DNA from: Leekyejoonella antrihumi
GTDB taxonomy: Bacteria > Actinomycetota > Actinomycetes > Actinomycetales > Dermatophilaceae
Direction of reading: 5' to 3'
Assembly: GCF_007845645.1 (NCBI RefSeq)
Contig: NZ_VCQV01000014.1
Coordinates: 1 to 64,000 of the forward strand
Length of the DNA stretch: 64,000 nucleotides
Position 1 is the first letter of the stretch; every line of letters begins with the position of its first letter. The notes under the pieces are model-generated. The model ran no database searches. It was not told the DNA's origin and was given only the letters and a program-made list of their open reading frames with translations. Below are positions 25,910 to 33,733 of the stretch, piece by piece. A program made the translations under genes and the position numbers.

Positions 25910-27643
25910 CTATCCGCGCAGTAGCGTGAGCAGGTCGCGGATGCCGGAGTGCATCGACGCCGGCTCCGTATCGTGCACGACGAGGGAGTGTTGGTAGTAC
26001 GGGCTCAGGTCAAGTCCGAGACCGAGGGCTGCAACGGCGAATCCTGGCTGCTGGCCGACCTGCTCGACCACCTCGCTGAGATGCTGCCCGAGATAGTGCT
26101 CGTCGGTGACCAGGGCGGTGGATCGCTCGGACGGGCTGCCGTCCGACAGCACCACGATCAGGTGCCGGTCGGTGTCGAGCGAGGCCGCACGGCCGGCGGC
26201 CCACTGCAGGGCCTCCCCGTCCACGCCCTCCTTGTAGGTCTCGTTCGCCAGAATCGCCCCGAACGAGTCCCGGCTCCGGCGCCAGGTGCTCTGTGCATCC
26301 TTGATCACCAGGTGGCGTAGCGCGGCCAGCCGCCCGGGCTGGGTGGGACGTCCGCAGCGCTCCCACTCCTTGCGGGCGGGGCCGCCCTGCCATGTCGTGG
26401 TGGTGAAGCCGAGCACCTCGTGCACGACCCCCGCCTGGTCGAGAGCGCGAGAGACCAGGTCGACGAGCGTCGCAACCCACTCCCGATGGGCGCGCATGGA
26501 CCCCGACAGGTCGAGGAGCAGGGTGACACTTACTGCGGGTGCCACCCGTTGCATCGGCAGGCGGAAGACGCGGTGATCGCGCGGGCTGGTGATCACGCCG
26601 GAGAGCCGACGCGGATCGATGACGCCCTGCTCCTCGTGGTCCGACCAGGTGGGTGCCTGCGGTGCGGACAGCAGGGTCCGCAACCGGCGCGCGAGGACCG
26701 GAGTGGCAACCGCACTCTCGCGCACCAGCGCGTCGAGCTCGACGCGGTGCCGGCGCAGCACGTCGGCTCGCGCGACGGTGCTCGCGGGTTCGGTCCGGTC
26801 GTAGGAGCGGGTGAAGACGTGGTAACGGTCGGCGCTGCCGTCTCGCACCCTGCTTCGCCCCGTGGTGGCGACCGTGGTCGCCTGGTCACCCTCGAATCCC
26901 ACCAGCAGCGAGAACCCCGCGCTCGAGACGCCGTCTTCGGTATCGGTGTCGGAGTCGGTCTCCGGGTCTTGGTGCTGTTCAAGGCGTTCGGTGACCGTGA
27001 GGCAGACCCGCCGTGCGCATTCGCCATAGGCCCGCTGGTCCTCGGTGAGCCGTCGCAGTGCTCGCAGGTCGCTGCCGATTTCGCCGGCCAGACCCCAGCG
27101 GGTCGACTCGACGAGGTCGGCCAGGTCGTCCTCGATGGGTGACCCCAGCACGTGGACGCGTGCGGTGAGGTCGATCGCGAGCACGTGCAGGCCACGCTCG
27201 GTCTCGGTGAGACCGTGGGTGACGAACTGGCGCACGAAGGACTTGTGGCGCCTGGCCAGGTTGCGGCGCGCCCCGGCGAGCGCCTTCGGCACCAGCGCCT
27301 CGACTCGCACCTGCTCCAGCACAGCGAACACCAGCGCTGCGGTGCCCGCCCCGGCCGGCGACTGCTCGGCATACAGCCTCGGATCGGTGAAGGTGAGCCG
27401 ACCGGCGACGCCGTCGGCTGCGCCACGGAAGTCGCTCCAGGTGTCTTCCTCCGCTCGCGGGTGCAGCTGCGGCGCAGGCATGGCCAGACGGGTGTCGGCG
27501 TCGTACCAGTGGCGACCTCGCCGCCGGACCCCCGGGAGCCCGGTGAGCGCGTGGACGCAGGCCAGCGACAGCTCGTCGGCGCGCTGAGTGAGCCGGGCCC
27601 GCTCTAGCGCCGGCAGCTCGGCCGGTGCGACCGGGGTGCTCAT
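25910..27643 (-). CDS. cobT: CobT-like cobaltochelatase subunit (VWA domain)
   Basis: A 577-aa protein with a CobT-type N-terminal region, an acidic Asp/Thr-rich stretch (DSDTDTEDG) near residue 300, and a C-terminal von Willebrand A domain with MIDAS motif DLSGSMRAH and later VLSDGSPSE. Its ATG shares one base with the cobS stop (TGATG), so the two are co-translated. In aerobic B12 synthesis CobS and CobT assemble with CobN for cobalt insertion, but no cobN or other cob gene is present here, so a MoxR/VWA-type activase role for another enzyme is a real alternative. Confidence 0.85.
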   Translation of the reverse strand: MSTPVAPAELPALERARLTQRADELSLACVHALTGLPGVRRRGRHWYDADTRLAMPAPQLHPRAEEDTWSDFRGAADGVAGRLTFTDPRLYAEQSPAGAGTAALVFAVLEQVRVEALVPKALAGARRNLARRHKSFVRQFVTHGLTETERGLHVLAIDLTARVHVLGSPIEDDLADLVESTRWGLAGEIGSDLRALRRLTEDQRAYGECARRVCLTVTERLEQHQDPETDSDTDTEDGVSSAGFSLLVGFEGDQATTVATTGRSRVRDGSADRYHVFTRSYDRTEPASTVARADVLRRHRVELDALVRESAVATPVLARRLRTLLSAPQAPTWSDHEEQGVIDPRRLSGVITSPRDHRVFRLPMQRVAPAVSVTLLLDLSGSMRAHREWVATLVDLVSRALDQAGVVHEVLGFTTTTWQGGPARKEWERCGRPTQPGRLAALRHLVIKDAQSTWRRSRDSFGAILANETYKEGVDGEALQWAAGRAASLDTDRHLIVVLSDGSPSERSTALVTDEHYLGQHLSEVVEQVGQQPGFAVAALGLGLDLSPYYQHSLVVHDTEPASMHSGIRDLLTLLRG

Positions 27644-28665
27644 CAGGCCGTGCGCGGCACGAGGGTCGGGCCGTGGCCGGCGGGCGAGCTCTGGTGCGGG
27701 ATGGCGAGCTCGGCGTCGAAGCAGCGCTGGTAGAGCTCCTCGATGACCGGGTACTCCGCCTCGTCGCACTTGCCGAGGAAGGAGAGGCGGAATGCCGTTG
27801 ACACGTCGCCGAAGAGCTCGAGGTTCTCGGCCCAGCTGATGACCGTGCGGGGGGACATCACCGTGGACAGGTCGCCGGCCTGGAAGGCGGCGCGGGTCAG
27901 GCGGGCGAGCTGCACCATCTGCGCCAGCTGTTCGGGACGCCCGGCCATCTGTGGCACCTGCGCGGTGACCACGGCCGTCTCTGCCTCCTGGCTGAGGCTG
28001 GACAGGGAGGCGACGATGTTCCATCGGTCCAGCTGGGCGTGGTTCAGCTGGTGCGTGCCGTGATAGAGCCCGTTGAGGTTGCCCAGGCCGACGGTGTTGC
28101 TGGTGCCGAAGAGTCGGAAGCCGTTGTGCGGCTTGATCACCCGGTTCTGCTCAAGGAGAGTCAGGTGCCCGTTGCGCTCGAGCAGCCGCTGGATCACAAA
28201 CATGACGTCCGGCCGGCCCGCGTCGTATTCGTCGAGCACCAGGGCCATCGGGCGCTGCAGGGCCCACGGCAGGATGCCTTCGGTGAACCGGGTGACCTGC
28301 TGGCCCTCCTCCAACACGATGGAGTCGTGACCGATCAGGTCGAGGCGAGAAAGGTGCCCGTCGAGGTTGATCCGCACGCAGGGCCAGTTGAGGCGCGCGG
28401 CGACCTGCTCGATGTGGGTGGACTTGCCCGTGCCGTGCATGCCTTGCACCAGGACCCTTCGATCACGGGCGAATCCGGCGAGCAGGGCCAGCGTGACCTC
28501 GCTGTCGAACCGGTAGGCCGGGTCGATCTCGGGCACGAACTCGTCGGGTTCGCTGAACGCCGGGACGCGAAAATGGCTACGCACGCCAAAGGTCTCGTGG
28601 ACGTCGACGTAAGTGTCCGGGGTGCGAGCGTCATTCGTGAGTGGAGAACTGTGTGGGGTGGTCAT
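27643..28665 (-). CDS. cobS: CobS-like AAA+ ATPase (MoxR-type)
   Basis: A 340-aa AAA+ protein. Walker A is GMHGTGKS (residues 75-82), followed by THIEQVAARLNWPCVRINLDGHLSRLDLIGHD, practically the CobS signature, and Walker B is MALVLDEYDA. It partners CobT (one-base overlap). The third ATG in a tandem array is used: ATG at 28665 begins MTTPHSSPLTNDART, whereas the two upstream copies open only 21-codon ORFs. Expected role: ATP-driven remodelling of a metal-chelatase or other enzyme complex. Confidence 0.88.
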   Translation of the reverse strand: MTTPHSSPLTNDARTPDTYVDVHETFGVRSHFRVPAFSEPDEFVPEIDPAYRFDSEVTLALLAGFARDRRVLVQGMHGTGKSTHIEQVAARLNWPCVRINLDGHLSRLDLIGHDSIVLEEGQQVTRFTEGILPWALQRPMALVLDEYDAGRPDVMFVIQRLLERNGHLTLLEQNRVIKPHNGFRLFGTSNTVGLGNLNGLYHGTHQLNHAQLDRWNIVASLSSLSQEAETAVVTAQVPQMAGRPEQLAQMVQLARLTRAAFQAGDLSTVMSPRTVISWAENLELFGDVSTAFRLSFLGKCDEAEYPVIEELYQRCFDAELAIPHQSSPAGHGPTLVPRTA

Positions 28666-28727
28666 GCCGGGGTCCTCGCAAAGTATCGGAGCGAGCCTGC
28701 GAGTGGAGAACTTTGTGGGGTGGTCAT
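28662..28727 (-). CDS. Mini-ORF 2, 21 codons, ATGA-coupled to cobS
   Basis: The second tandem copy encodes the same 21-residue peptide as mini-ORF 1. It starts at 28727, and its TGA (28662-28664) overlaps the true cobS ATG at 28663-28665. Ribosomes leaving iclR could therefore reinitiate three times in series before cobS. Confidence 0.5.
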   Translation of the reverse strand: MTTPQSSPLAGSLRYFARTPA

Positions 28728-28789
28728 GCCGGGGTCCTCGCAAAGTATCGGAGCGAGCCTGCGAGTGGAGAACTTTGTGGGGTGGTCAT
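28724..28789 (-). CDS. Mini-ORF 1, 21 codons, ATGA-coupled to iclR
   Basis: ATG at 28789 overlaps the iclR TGA (28786-28788) as ATGA. The ORF encodes MTTPQSSPLAGSLRYFARTPA and ends at a TGA that overlaps the next ATG at 28727. It is a duplicated copy of the ancestral cobS start region running into a stop. Whether the peptide accumulates is unknown; its effect may be only to pass ribosomes along. Confidence 0.5.
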   Translation of the reverse strand: MTTPQSSPLAGSLRYFARTPA

Positions 28790-29610
28790 GCTGAGGTTTC
28801 CTGTTCGGTGGAGACCGATCCTTCGTGCTCGACCTCTGCGAGAGCAGCGGCCGCTTCACGAAGAGCGGGGAGGACGTCGTCGGCGTTGTCGGCAGACATC
28901 CGAAGGGCCGGTGCCTGCGCCGCCACGCACAGGTTGCTGCGACCGTGCTCGGCGGGCACCAGGACCGCGAAGCAGACCAGTCCGGGCAGGTACTCCTCGT
29001 CGTCCAGGGCATACCCACGCTCGCGGGTTCGGTCCAGCTCGGCCTCGAGGGCCTCGAGGCCGGTGATGGTCGCCTCGGTGTGCGATGAGAGCGGAGCGTG
29101 CGCCAGCAGCTTGTGCCGCTGGGAGACCGGCAGCTGCGACAGGATCATCTTGCCGCTGGCGGAGGCGTGCACCGGCACCCGCGATCCGGCGTGCAGATAG
29201 AAGCGGAGGGGTTCGGACGTCTCCACCCGGTCGAGGTAGACGACCTCGTTGCCGGAGAGGGCCGTGACGTTGCAGCTCTCGCCCACCTGGTCGACCAGGT
29301 GCTTGAGGATCGCGTGCCGTGCGCCGTGTTGCGTCGCGTTGATGAGGATGTTCTCGGCGAGCCGGCGCAGCCGGACACCGGTGCCATAGAGCCGCCCGTC
29401 GTTCTGGCGCACCAGGAAGCCGCCGGACTCGAGCTGGCCCAGCATGCGGTGCACGGTCGGCTTGGGCAGCCCGGTCTCGGCGACGAGCCCCTGCAGGGAG
29501 ACGAACTCGTCCTTGGAGCAGATCAGCTCCAGCAGCGCGAAGAGGCGCAGGGTGGGGGTGTCGCCGTCGATGTTCGACAGTGCAGTGAGGTCGTCATGGC
29601 TCGCGGACAT
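28786..29610 (-). CDS. IclR-family transcriptional regulator
   Basis: A 274-aa IclR protein with an N-terminal winged helix (SLQGLVAETGLPKPTVHRMLGQLESGGFL, about residues 38-67) and a C-terminal effector domain with the conserved PVHASASGKMIL motif. It is divergent from xsc (186 bp apart) and first in the iclR-cobS-cobT operon, so it is the obvious local regulator of both. The effector may be sulfoacetaldehyde or an upstream sulfonate, but that is inference. Confidence 0.93.
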   Translation of the reverse strand: MSASHDDLTALSNIDGDTPTLRLFALLELICSKDEFVSLQGLVAETGLPKPTVHRMLGQLESGGFLVRQNDGRLYGTGVRLRRLAENILINATQHGARHAILKHLVDQVGESCNVTALSGNEVVYLDRVETSEPLRFYLHAGSRVPVHASASGKMILSQLPVSQRHKLLAHAPLSSHTEATITGLEALEAELDRTRERGYALDDEEYLPGLVCFAVLVPAEHGRSNLCVAAQAPALRMSADNADDVLPALREAAAALAEVEHEGSVSTEQETSA

Positions 29611-29644
29611 AAGAGCACACTAGGGCAATATCTCTAACTTTGGA

Positions 29645-29692
29645 ACTCCGCGTCTCGAAAACGTTGACTCTCGCGCGCGGAGTCTCTATGGT
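29645..29692 (+). promoter_or_regulatory. xsc promoter with inverted-repeat operator candidate
   Basis: TTGACT (29664-29669) and TATGGT (29687-29692) are separated by 17 bp, a good sigma-70 type promoter for xsc. ACTCCGCG (29645-29652) and its complement CGCGGAGT (29676-29683) flank and enter the promoter, an 8-bp inverted repeat suited to the divergent IclR regulator. The CATCTGG pair seen at tauC and tpa is absent here. The remaining leader to 29796 contains ATTTCG...CGAAAT arms. Confidence 0.6.
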
Positions 29693-29796
29693 CTAGTCAG
29701 TTTGAGATTTCGATTAACGACGTGCTCAACAGTAATTTTCGAAATGGTGTGCGGCCAGGAGCCAAGCGCCCCACCTTCTGACCGATCGGAGCAGCG

Positions 29797-31608
29797 ATGA
29801 CTGACACCACCTCCACGCCTGATGGGCGGACCGTTGCCAAGGGTGTGCAGCGGATGACCCCGTCCGAGGCGTTTGTCGAGACCCTTGTGGCCAACGGCAT
29901 CACCGACATCTTCGGCATCATGGGCTCGGCCTTCATGGATGCCATGGACATTTTCGCCCCGGCCGGGATCCGACTGATCCCCGTCGTGCATGAGCAGGGC
30001 GCGGGCCACATGGCCGACGGCTATGCGCGGGCCACCGGCCGGCACGGTGTCTGCATCGGCCAGAACGGTCCCGGCATCTCCAACTGTGTCACCGCGATTG
30101 CGGCGGCGTTCTGGGCCCACAGCCCGGTCGTGATGATCACCCCGGAGACCGGCTCCAAGGGGATCGGCCTGGGCGGCTTCCAGGAGGCACACCAGCTGCC
30201 GATGTTCCAGGAGTTCACCAAGTACCAGGCGCACGTCAACAACCCCACCCGGATGGCTGAGCTGACCGCCCGGGCCTTCGACCGTGCCAAGAGCGACCTG
30301 GGCCCCACCCAGCTGAACATCCCGCGCGACTTCTTCTACGGCGAGTGCGAGACCGAGATCTCGATGCCGCAGGTCCTCGACCGTGGACCCGGCGGCGAGG
30401 CCAGCCTGAAGGCGGCGGCCGATCTGCTGGCGACGGCCCAGTTCCCGGTGATTGTCTCCGGTGGCGGCGTCGTGCAGGGTGACGCCTTCGACGAGTGCAT
30501 CGCGCTTGCCGAGCGCCTGGGCGCACCCGTGGTCAACAGCTACCAGCACAACGACAGCTTTCCCGCGAGCCACCCGCTGTGGGCCGGACCGCTGGGCTAC
30601 CAGGGCTCCAAGGCGGGCATGGAGCTGATCAGCCAGGCGGATGTCGTGCTCGCGCTCGGCACCCGGCTCGGCCCGTTCGGCACGCTGCCGCAGTACGGCC
30701 TGGACTACTGGCCGAAGAACGCGCAGATCATCCAGGTCGACGCGGACAGCACGATGCTCGGACTGGTCAAGAAGATCAGCGTGGGCATCTGCGGTGACGC
30801 CAAGGCGGCGGCGGCCGACCTGACCCGCCGGCTGGAGGGGCGCGAGCTGGCATGTGACACCACCAAGGACACCCGCGCTGAGACGATCCGCCAGGCGAAG
30901 GAGACCTGGGAGACCGAGCTCGACGGCTGGCTGCACGAGAAGGACGAGTACAGCCTCGACATGATCGAGGAAGCCAAGGGCGAGGAGGGCAACTGGCTCA
31001 GCCCGCGGCAGGTGCTGCGCGAGCTGGAGAAGGCCATGCCCGAGCACGTGATGGTCTCCACCGACATCGGCAACATCAACTCGGTGGCGCACTCCTACCT
31101 GCGTTTCGAGGAGCCGCGTTCCTTCTTCGCACCGATGAGCTTCGGCAACTGCGGTTACGCGCTGCCCACGATCATCGGCGCCAAGGCGGCAGCCCCGCAT
31201 CGTCCGGCCGTCGCCTACGCCGGCGACGGCGCATGGTCGATGAGCATGGTCGAGGTCATGACCGCGGCTCGCCACCACATCCCGGTGACGGCAGTGGTCT
31301 TCCACAACCGTCAGTGGGGCGCGGAGAAGAAGAACCAGGTGGACTTCTACAACCGCCGTTTCGTTGCCGGCGAGCTGGAGAACCCCAGCTTCGCGGACCT
31401 CGCGAAGGACATGGGCGCCACCGGCGTGCGGGTCGACCAGCTGGACCAGGTCGGCCCGGCCCTGAAGGCCGCGATCGACGCCCAGATGAACGAGGGCAGG
31501 ACCACGGTCATCGAGATCATGTGTACCCGCGAGCTGGGCGACCCGTTCCGCCGCGATGCGCTGAACAAGCCGGTGCGGCTGCTGGAGAAGTACACCGACT
31601 ACGTCTGA
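29797..31608 (+). CDS. xsc: Sulfoacetaldehyde acetyltransferase
   Basis: A 603-aa thiamine-diphosphate enzyme that converts sulfoacetaldehyde and phosphate to acetyl phosphate and sulfite. It aligns with known Xsc throughout: GIMGSAFMDAMD, HEQGAGHMADGYARATG (catalytic Glu), IGQNGPGISN, GGFQEAHQLPMFQEF, YQHNDSFPASHPLWAGPLGYQGSKAGMELI, and the ThDP motif GDGAWSMSMVEVMTAARHHIPVTAVVFHN. These segments distinguish it from acetolactate synthase. It lies divergent from iclR and is followed by a strong hairpin terminator, so it is monocistronic. It is the key desulfonation step for taurine carbon use. Confidence 0.95.
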   Translation: MTDTTSTPDGRTVAKGVQRMTPSEAFVETLVANGITDIFGIMGSAFMDAMDIFAPAGIRLIPVVHEQGAGHMADGYARATGRHGVCIGQNGPGISNCVTAIAAAFWAHSPVVMITPETGSKGIGLGGFQEAHQLPMFQEFTKYQAHVNNPTRMAELTARAFDRAKSDLGPTQLNIPRDFFYGECETEISMPQVLDRGPGGEASLKAAADLLATAQFPVIVSGGGVVQGDAFDECIALAERLGAPVVNSYQHNDSFPASHPLWAGPLGYQGSKAGMELISQADVVLALGTRLGPFGTLPQYGLDYWPKNAQIIQVDADSTMLGLVKKISVGICGDAKAAAADLTRRLEGRELACDTTKDTRAETIRQAKETWETELDGWLHEKDEYSLDMIEEAKGEEGNWLSPRQVLRELEKAMPEHVMVSTDIGNINSVAHSYLRFEEPRSFFAPMSFGNCGYALPTIIGAKAAAPHRPAVAYAGDGAWSMSMVEVMTAARHHIPVTAVVFHNRQWGAEKKNQVDFYNRRFVAGELENPSFADLAKDMGATGVRVDQLDQVGPALKAAIDAQMNEGRTTVIEIMCTRELGDPFRRDALNKPVRLLEKYTDYV

Positions 31609-31628
31609 TCCACACCACACCCTCCGTG

Positions 31629-31685
31629 CGACGGCACGATTCACCCCGCCTACCAACTGGTCAGGCGGGGTGAATCGCGCCGTCG
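31629..31685 (+). terminator. Strong hairpin terminator after xsc
   Basis: CGACGGC-a-CGATTCACCCCGCCT (31629-31651) pairs with AGGCGGGGTGAATCG-c-GCCGTCG (31663-31685) around an 11-nt loop, a 22-bp stem with one internal mismatch, 20 bp after the xsc stop. No U-tract follows, as is common in high-GC actinobacteria. Confidence 0.8.
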
Positions 31686-31738
31686 GCAGACCAAAGCCGG
31701 GGGTAGGTGCCGCTGGAGGGGCGGGCTCCCCAGCGCAA

Positions 31739-31786
31739 TTGACAATATTTCTGTCTACGAACTATTTTGTAACAAACAAATATTTC
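31739..31786 (+). promoter_or_regulatory. Promoter/operator region of the DHA2 exporter-marR operon
   Basis: TTGACA (31739-31744) and TATTTT (31763-31768) are 18 bp apart in an unusually AT-rich stretch. AATATTTC occurs twice as a direct repeat at 31744-31751 and 31779-31786. The MarR protein encoded by the operon's second gene is the likely ligand-responsive repressor here. Confidence 0.55.
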
Positions 31787-31805
31787 GTGAAATTGGAGTC
31801 GGTCT

Positions 31806-33239
31806 GTGTCGATAGCACCGGTGTTGAATACGGTCGCCGTGCTGGGGCACGAGCGAGCTCGTCCGGACTGGGTGCGCCGCCGGAGCAATGCCTGGTGGTT
31901 CGCGGTCGGTACCGTGTGCTTCGGCGCATTCATGGGGCAGCTCGACGCGAGCATCGTCACGCTGACATATGGGTCGCTGGGTCGTCAGTTCGGTGCGTCG
32001 CTCGCCGGGATCCAGTGGGTGTCACTGTCCTACCTGATCGTCCTTGCGGCCCTGCTGGTCCCGTTGGGCCGGCTGTCCGACGCCCATGGCCGCAAGCTCT
32101 TCTACCTCTACGGGTTCGCCGTGTTCACTCTGGCCTCGGTGGCCTGTGGTCTGGCCTGGTCGCTGACCTCGCTGATCGCTTTCCGAGTCCTGCAGGCAGT
32201 CGGCGCGGGGCTGCTGCAGGCCAACAGCGTGGCACTGGTGGTGACCAGCGCGCCGCGAGCCAAGATGCGCACGGCGCTGGGTGTGCAGGCGGGCGCGCAG
32301 GCACTCGGGCTCGCGCTCGGACCGACCGTCGGCGGCCTGCTGGTCTCGACCATCGGCTGGCGGTGGGTCTTCGGCATCAACGCGCCGGTCGGGGTGCTCG
32401 GCGTCCTCGCCGGCATCTACTTCCTGCCCCGCACCCGGGCTCGACACCCTGGCCACCAGTTCGACTGGTCCGGCGTCGTGCTGCTCGCCACCGTGACCAC
32501 CGCGGTGCTGATGGCACTGTCGGTCTTCTCCGGGCTGCCCTGGCCGGCCTGGACCGCATTCGTTCTGCTCGCCGCCGCGCTGGCCTGCGCCGCCCTGATG
32601 ATCCGCCGGCAGAGCAGGGTCACTGAGCCACTGGTGGCCACCGCGGTCCTGAAGACTCCCGGCCTGCTGATCAACCTGGCCGGCGCGCTGTTCGGGTATC
32701 TCGTGCTGTTCGGGCCCCTGGTCCTGGTGCCCGTCGCGTTCGAGGCCCAGTCCCGGTCCGCGTTCTCCGCCGGCCTGGTCCTGACCGCCCTCCCCGTCGG
32801 GTTCGCCCTGGCCGCGCTGGGCCTGGACAAGGCGCTGCCACGCCACTGGTCCAACGCGAGGCGAGCCGTGGTCGGGGCGCTGCTGTGCGCGACCTCCCTC
32901 GCCGCGATGCTGACCGCACCGGGCGACCAGGTCATGCTGCCGGTCACCCTCGCGTTCCTGGGCCTCGGACTGGGCATCTTCACCCCGGCCAACAACGCGC
33001 TCGTGATGGGCAGGCTGGCGTCCGACTCCTCCGGCACCGGCGGCGGGCTGATCAACATGGGCCGCTCCGTCGGCACCGCCCTCGGCGTCGCCCTGGTCAC
33101 CATCACCTGGCAGCTGACCGACACCCTCTCCGACCCCGCCCGCTTCCGGGCCGTCGTCCTGGTCCTGCTGGTCGTTGCCCTCGCCACGATCGCCACCAGC
33201 GGTGGACGGCAACGGTTAGAGTCCGAGCATGCCGCCTGA
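31806..33239 (+). CDS. DHA2-family (14-TMS) MFS efflux transporter
   Basis: A 477-aa drug:H+ antiporter-2 type exporter with motif A-like GRLSDAHGRKLFYLYG, the antiporter motif C-like region ALGLALGPTVGGLLV, and about 14 hydrophobic segments. GTG at 31806 has GGAG seven bases upstream. It overlaps the marR gene by 11 bp. Its position between xsc and tpa makes sulfite or sulfonate export conceivable, but the family usually exports drugs, and MarR coupling supports the drug-efflux reading. Confidence 0.88.
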   Translation: MSIAPVLNTVAVLGHERARPDWVRRRSNAWWFAVGTVCFGAFMGQLDASIVTLTYGSLGRQFGASLAGIQWVSLSYLIVLAALLVPLGRLSDAHGRKLFYLYGFAVFTLASVACGLAWSLTSLIAFRVLQAVGAGLLQANSVALVVTSAPRAKMRTALGVQAGAQALGLALGPTVGGLLVSTIGWRWVFGINAPVGVLGVLAGIYFLPRTRARHPGHQFDWSGVVLLATVTTAVLMALSVFSGLPWPAWTAFVLLAAALACAALMIRRQSRVTEPLVATAVLKTPGLLINLAGALFGYLVLFGPLVLVPVAFEAQSRSAFSAGLVLTALPVGFALAALGLDKALPRHWSNARRAVVGALLCATSLAAMLTAPGDQVMLPVTLAFLGLGLGIFTPANNALVMGRLASDSSGTGGGLINMGRSVGTALGVALVTITWQLTDTLSDPARFRAVVLVLLVVALATIATSGGRQRLESEHAA

Positions 33240-33717
33240 GCAGCCCGCGCCCCCAGCGACCGCACCCGTGCCCAGCCAGGTGCACAGCCTGACCGAGGTC
33301 GTCACCCGGCTCCGAAGGGCGCTGCGAGCCACCGTGCGCACCGACTACCCCTGGGAACAGCTGCCGATGGCACAGGTCGAGCTCCTACAGGTCCTGGCCA
33401 ACGAGTCACCCATGCGCGTGCGCGACATCGCGACCAGCCGCCGGCTGGCCTCCAGCACCGTCAGCACCCTGATCACCCAGCTGATGGCAGCCGGCCTGGT
33501 CCAGCGAGCGGTCGACCCCGACGACCGGCGGGTTGCCGCAGTCAGCCTGACCGCAGCGGGCACCGCCCAGCTGGAGTCGTGGATCGAGGCAAACGAGCGG
33601 CACATCAACCTCGCACTGGAGTCGCTCCCCGCCGCACAGCAGAGAGCGATCCAGAACGCGCTACCCGCACTTGACCGGCTTGCCGATTTGCTCGACCAGC
33701 CCCCGGCCGACGCGTAG
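33229..33717 (+). CDS. MarR-family transcriptional regulator
   Basis: A 162-aa winged-helix regulator: MRVRDIATSRRLASSTVSTLITQLMAAGLVQRAVDPDDRRVAAVSLT is a standard MarR recognition helix and wing with the DxRR motif. It overlaps the end of the exporter gene, so expression is coupled and autoregulated through the AT-rich promoter at 31739. It converges on mocR with 16 bp between stops. Confidence 0.9.
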   Translation: MPPEQPAPPATAPVPSQVHSLTEVVTRLRRALRATVRTDYPWEQLPMAQVELLQVLANESPMRVRDIATSRRLASSTVSTLITQLMAAGLVQRAVDPDDRRVAAVSLTAAGTAQLESWIEANERHINLALESLPAAQQRAIQNALPALDRLADLLDQPPADA

Positions 33718-33733
33718 GAGCGACCTGCATCGG

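Larger units (their letters stand above)
28639..28789. repeat. 62-bp tandem duplication at the iclR-cobS junction (about 2.4 units)
   Basis: The unit starting GAGTGGAGAA occurs at 28639, 28701 and 28763, exactly 62 bp apart; copies differ by only a base or two (for example actg versus actt in the first). Each unit carries, on the minus strand, the translation start ATGACCACCCCACA. The unit length (3n+2) together with the 66-nt mini-ORF keeps every stop overlapping the next start by four bases. Confidence 0.95.

Noticed and set aside
28639-28789. Tandem 62-bp repeats as a possible CRISPR or integration site
   Set aside because: No spacers, no integrase and no tRNA nearby; it is a simple tandem duplication of a translation start region.
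31806-33239. DHA2 exporter as a dedicated sulfite exporter
   Set aside because: Sequence shows a generic 14-TMS drug exporter coupled to MarR; known sulfite exporters in this pathway belong to other families (TauE, TauZ). Left as a possibility only.
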